DNA from: an uncultured Oscillospiraceae bacterium
GTDB lineage: Bacteria; Bacillota; Clostridia; Oscillospirales; Acutalibacteraceae
DNA: 5,799 bases
Assembly: GCA_900555705.1 (NCBI GenBank)
Contig: USLV01000100.1
Coordinates: 1 to 5,799 of the forward strand
Direction of reading: 5' to 3'
Shown: positions 5,502 through 5,799 of the stretch, piece after piece
Layout of the letters: each line of letters begins with the position of its first letter
How positions within the stretch are numbered: the stretch's first letter is position 1
The notes under the pieces: generated by a model
The model's input: only the letters and a program-made list of their open reading frames with translations
What the model was told of the DNA's origin: nothing
Database searches by the model: none
Program-made: the position numbers and the translations under genes

Positions 5502-5672
5502 TGCTCTGATTCCGAGTAAGTCATGATAAGGATATCCTCTATTTTCAGGGAGAATGGGTTCATACCACTTCTGGAGCCGCGAAATTGCTGGGAACTCCTC
5601 CTGATTCTGCGGTTTCTCCTCCAGGACGAAAACACAAGCAGCCCGCACGAGGGACAGAATAGCCGACAGCAG

Positions 5673-5712
5673 AAAACCCCGCCGGGAAGTCGAAAGATTT
5701 CCCGGCGGGGTT
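5673..5712 (-). terminator. Strong intrinsic terminator after the right-edge gene
   Basis: There is a perfect 14-bp stem, 5675-5688 against 5699-5712 (core CCCCGCCGGG), with a 10-base loop. On the minus strand it leads into TTTT (5676-5673), so it terminates the gene entering from the right, whose stop codon is 33 bases earlier. On the plus strand only TT and then CGCTATAT follow, so any use as a spoVT terminator would be weaker, though possible for convergent genes. Confidence 0.85.
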
Positions 5713-5745
5713 CGCTATATCATCTGTTCAAAGAATCGTCAGAAC

Positions 5746-5799
5746 TTACTTCTGCTCCTTCTTTTTCAGGACCACAGCGGACACCGCAGCGGCAGCAAC
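5746..5799 (-). CDS. C-terminal fragment of an unidentified, probably membrane or wall-anchored protein
   Basis: Reading in from the right edge on the minus strand, 17 codons encode VAAAAVSAVVLKKKEQK, followed by TAA (5746-5748) and then a strong terminator. That pairing supports a real gene end. The alanine/valine-rich hydrophobic run followed by a short lysine-rich tail resembles the end of a sortase substrate (hydrophobic helix plus basic stop-transfer tail). It could equally be any protein with a C-terminal membrane helix. The diagnostic LPXTG-like motif would lie outside the window, so the family cannot be named. Confidence 0.6.
   Translation of the reverse strand, partial: VAAAAVSAVVLKKKEQK

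Noticed and set aside
5322..5648. Minus-strand frames (108 and 95 codons) starting in the gap after spoVT and running antisense into it
   Set aside because: There is no ribosome site at a suitable distance from either start and no recognisable domain, and more than half of each lies opposite spoVT. The 5502-5672 gap therefore holds no gene I can support, and no convincing plus-strand terminator.

Overview
This window comes from a Gram-positive, spore-forming-lineage bacterium, most likely a GC-rich member of the Bacillota/Clostridia. Four observations support this. The gene order hrcA-grpE-dnaK-dnaJ under a perfect CIRCE operator is the class I heat-shock arrangement typical of low-GC Gram-positives. 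The DnaK lacks the N-terminal-domain insertion found in proteobacterial DnaK. A full-length SpoVT is encoded next door. The coding sequence is GC-rich at third positions, which suggests an Oscillospiraceae-like clostridium rather than Bacillus; that last step is inference. The window is a contig end: its first 21 bases are sequencing adapter, not genome.

Layout, right to left along the minus strand. At the right edge (5746-5799) are the last 17 codons of an unidentified protein with a hydrophobic stretch and a basic tail, followed by a strong intrinsic terminator (5673-5712). On the plus strand, spoVT (4959-5501) runs towards it. Between spoVT and a divergent small gene (4462-4716, minus strand, 84 aa, function unknown) lies a 242-base AT-rich intergenic region. 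It holds a good sigma-A-type promoter for the small gene, a possible sigma-G-type promoter for spoVT, and a TTTGCGCAAA palindrome. The small gene ends at a 14-bp stem terminator (4413-4449). About 50 bases further on is the heat-shock promoter (TTGACA / TAAATT, 17-base spacer) with CIRCE at 4300-4326. Then follow hrcA (3252-4277), grpE (2667-3233), dnaK (776-2593) and the 5' two thirds of dnaJ (22-675, cut by the contig end).

How the genes work together. HrcA represses its own operon by binding CIRCE. In the well-studied Bacillus system HrcA needs GroEL to stay active, so misfolded protein that titrates the chaperonin derepresses transcription. GrpE (nucleotide exchange), DnaK (Hsp70 ATPase) and DnaJ (J-domain co-chaperone) form one folding machine. 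Two hairpins sit inside the operon, one across the grpE stop codon and one in the dnaK-dnaJ gap, and could set relative expression of the three chaperones. SpoVT is a forespore transcription regulator and looks like a separate, divergently read unit.

No undescribed multi-gene system is evident. The least-explained items are the 84-aa protein next to the heat-shock operon, the intra-operon hairpins, and the adapter that fakes a natural end for DnaJ. No tRNA, rRNA, CRISPR array, insertion sequence or attachment site was seen.
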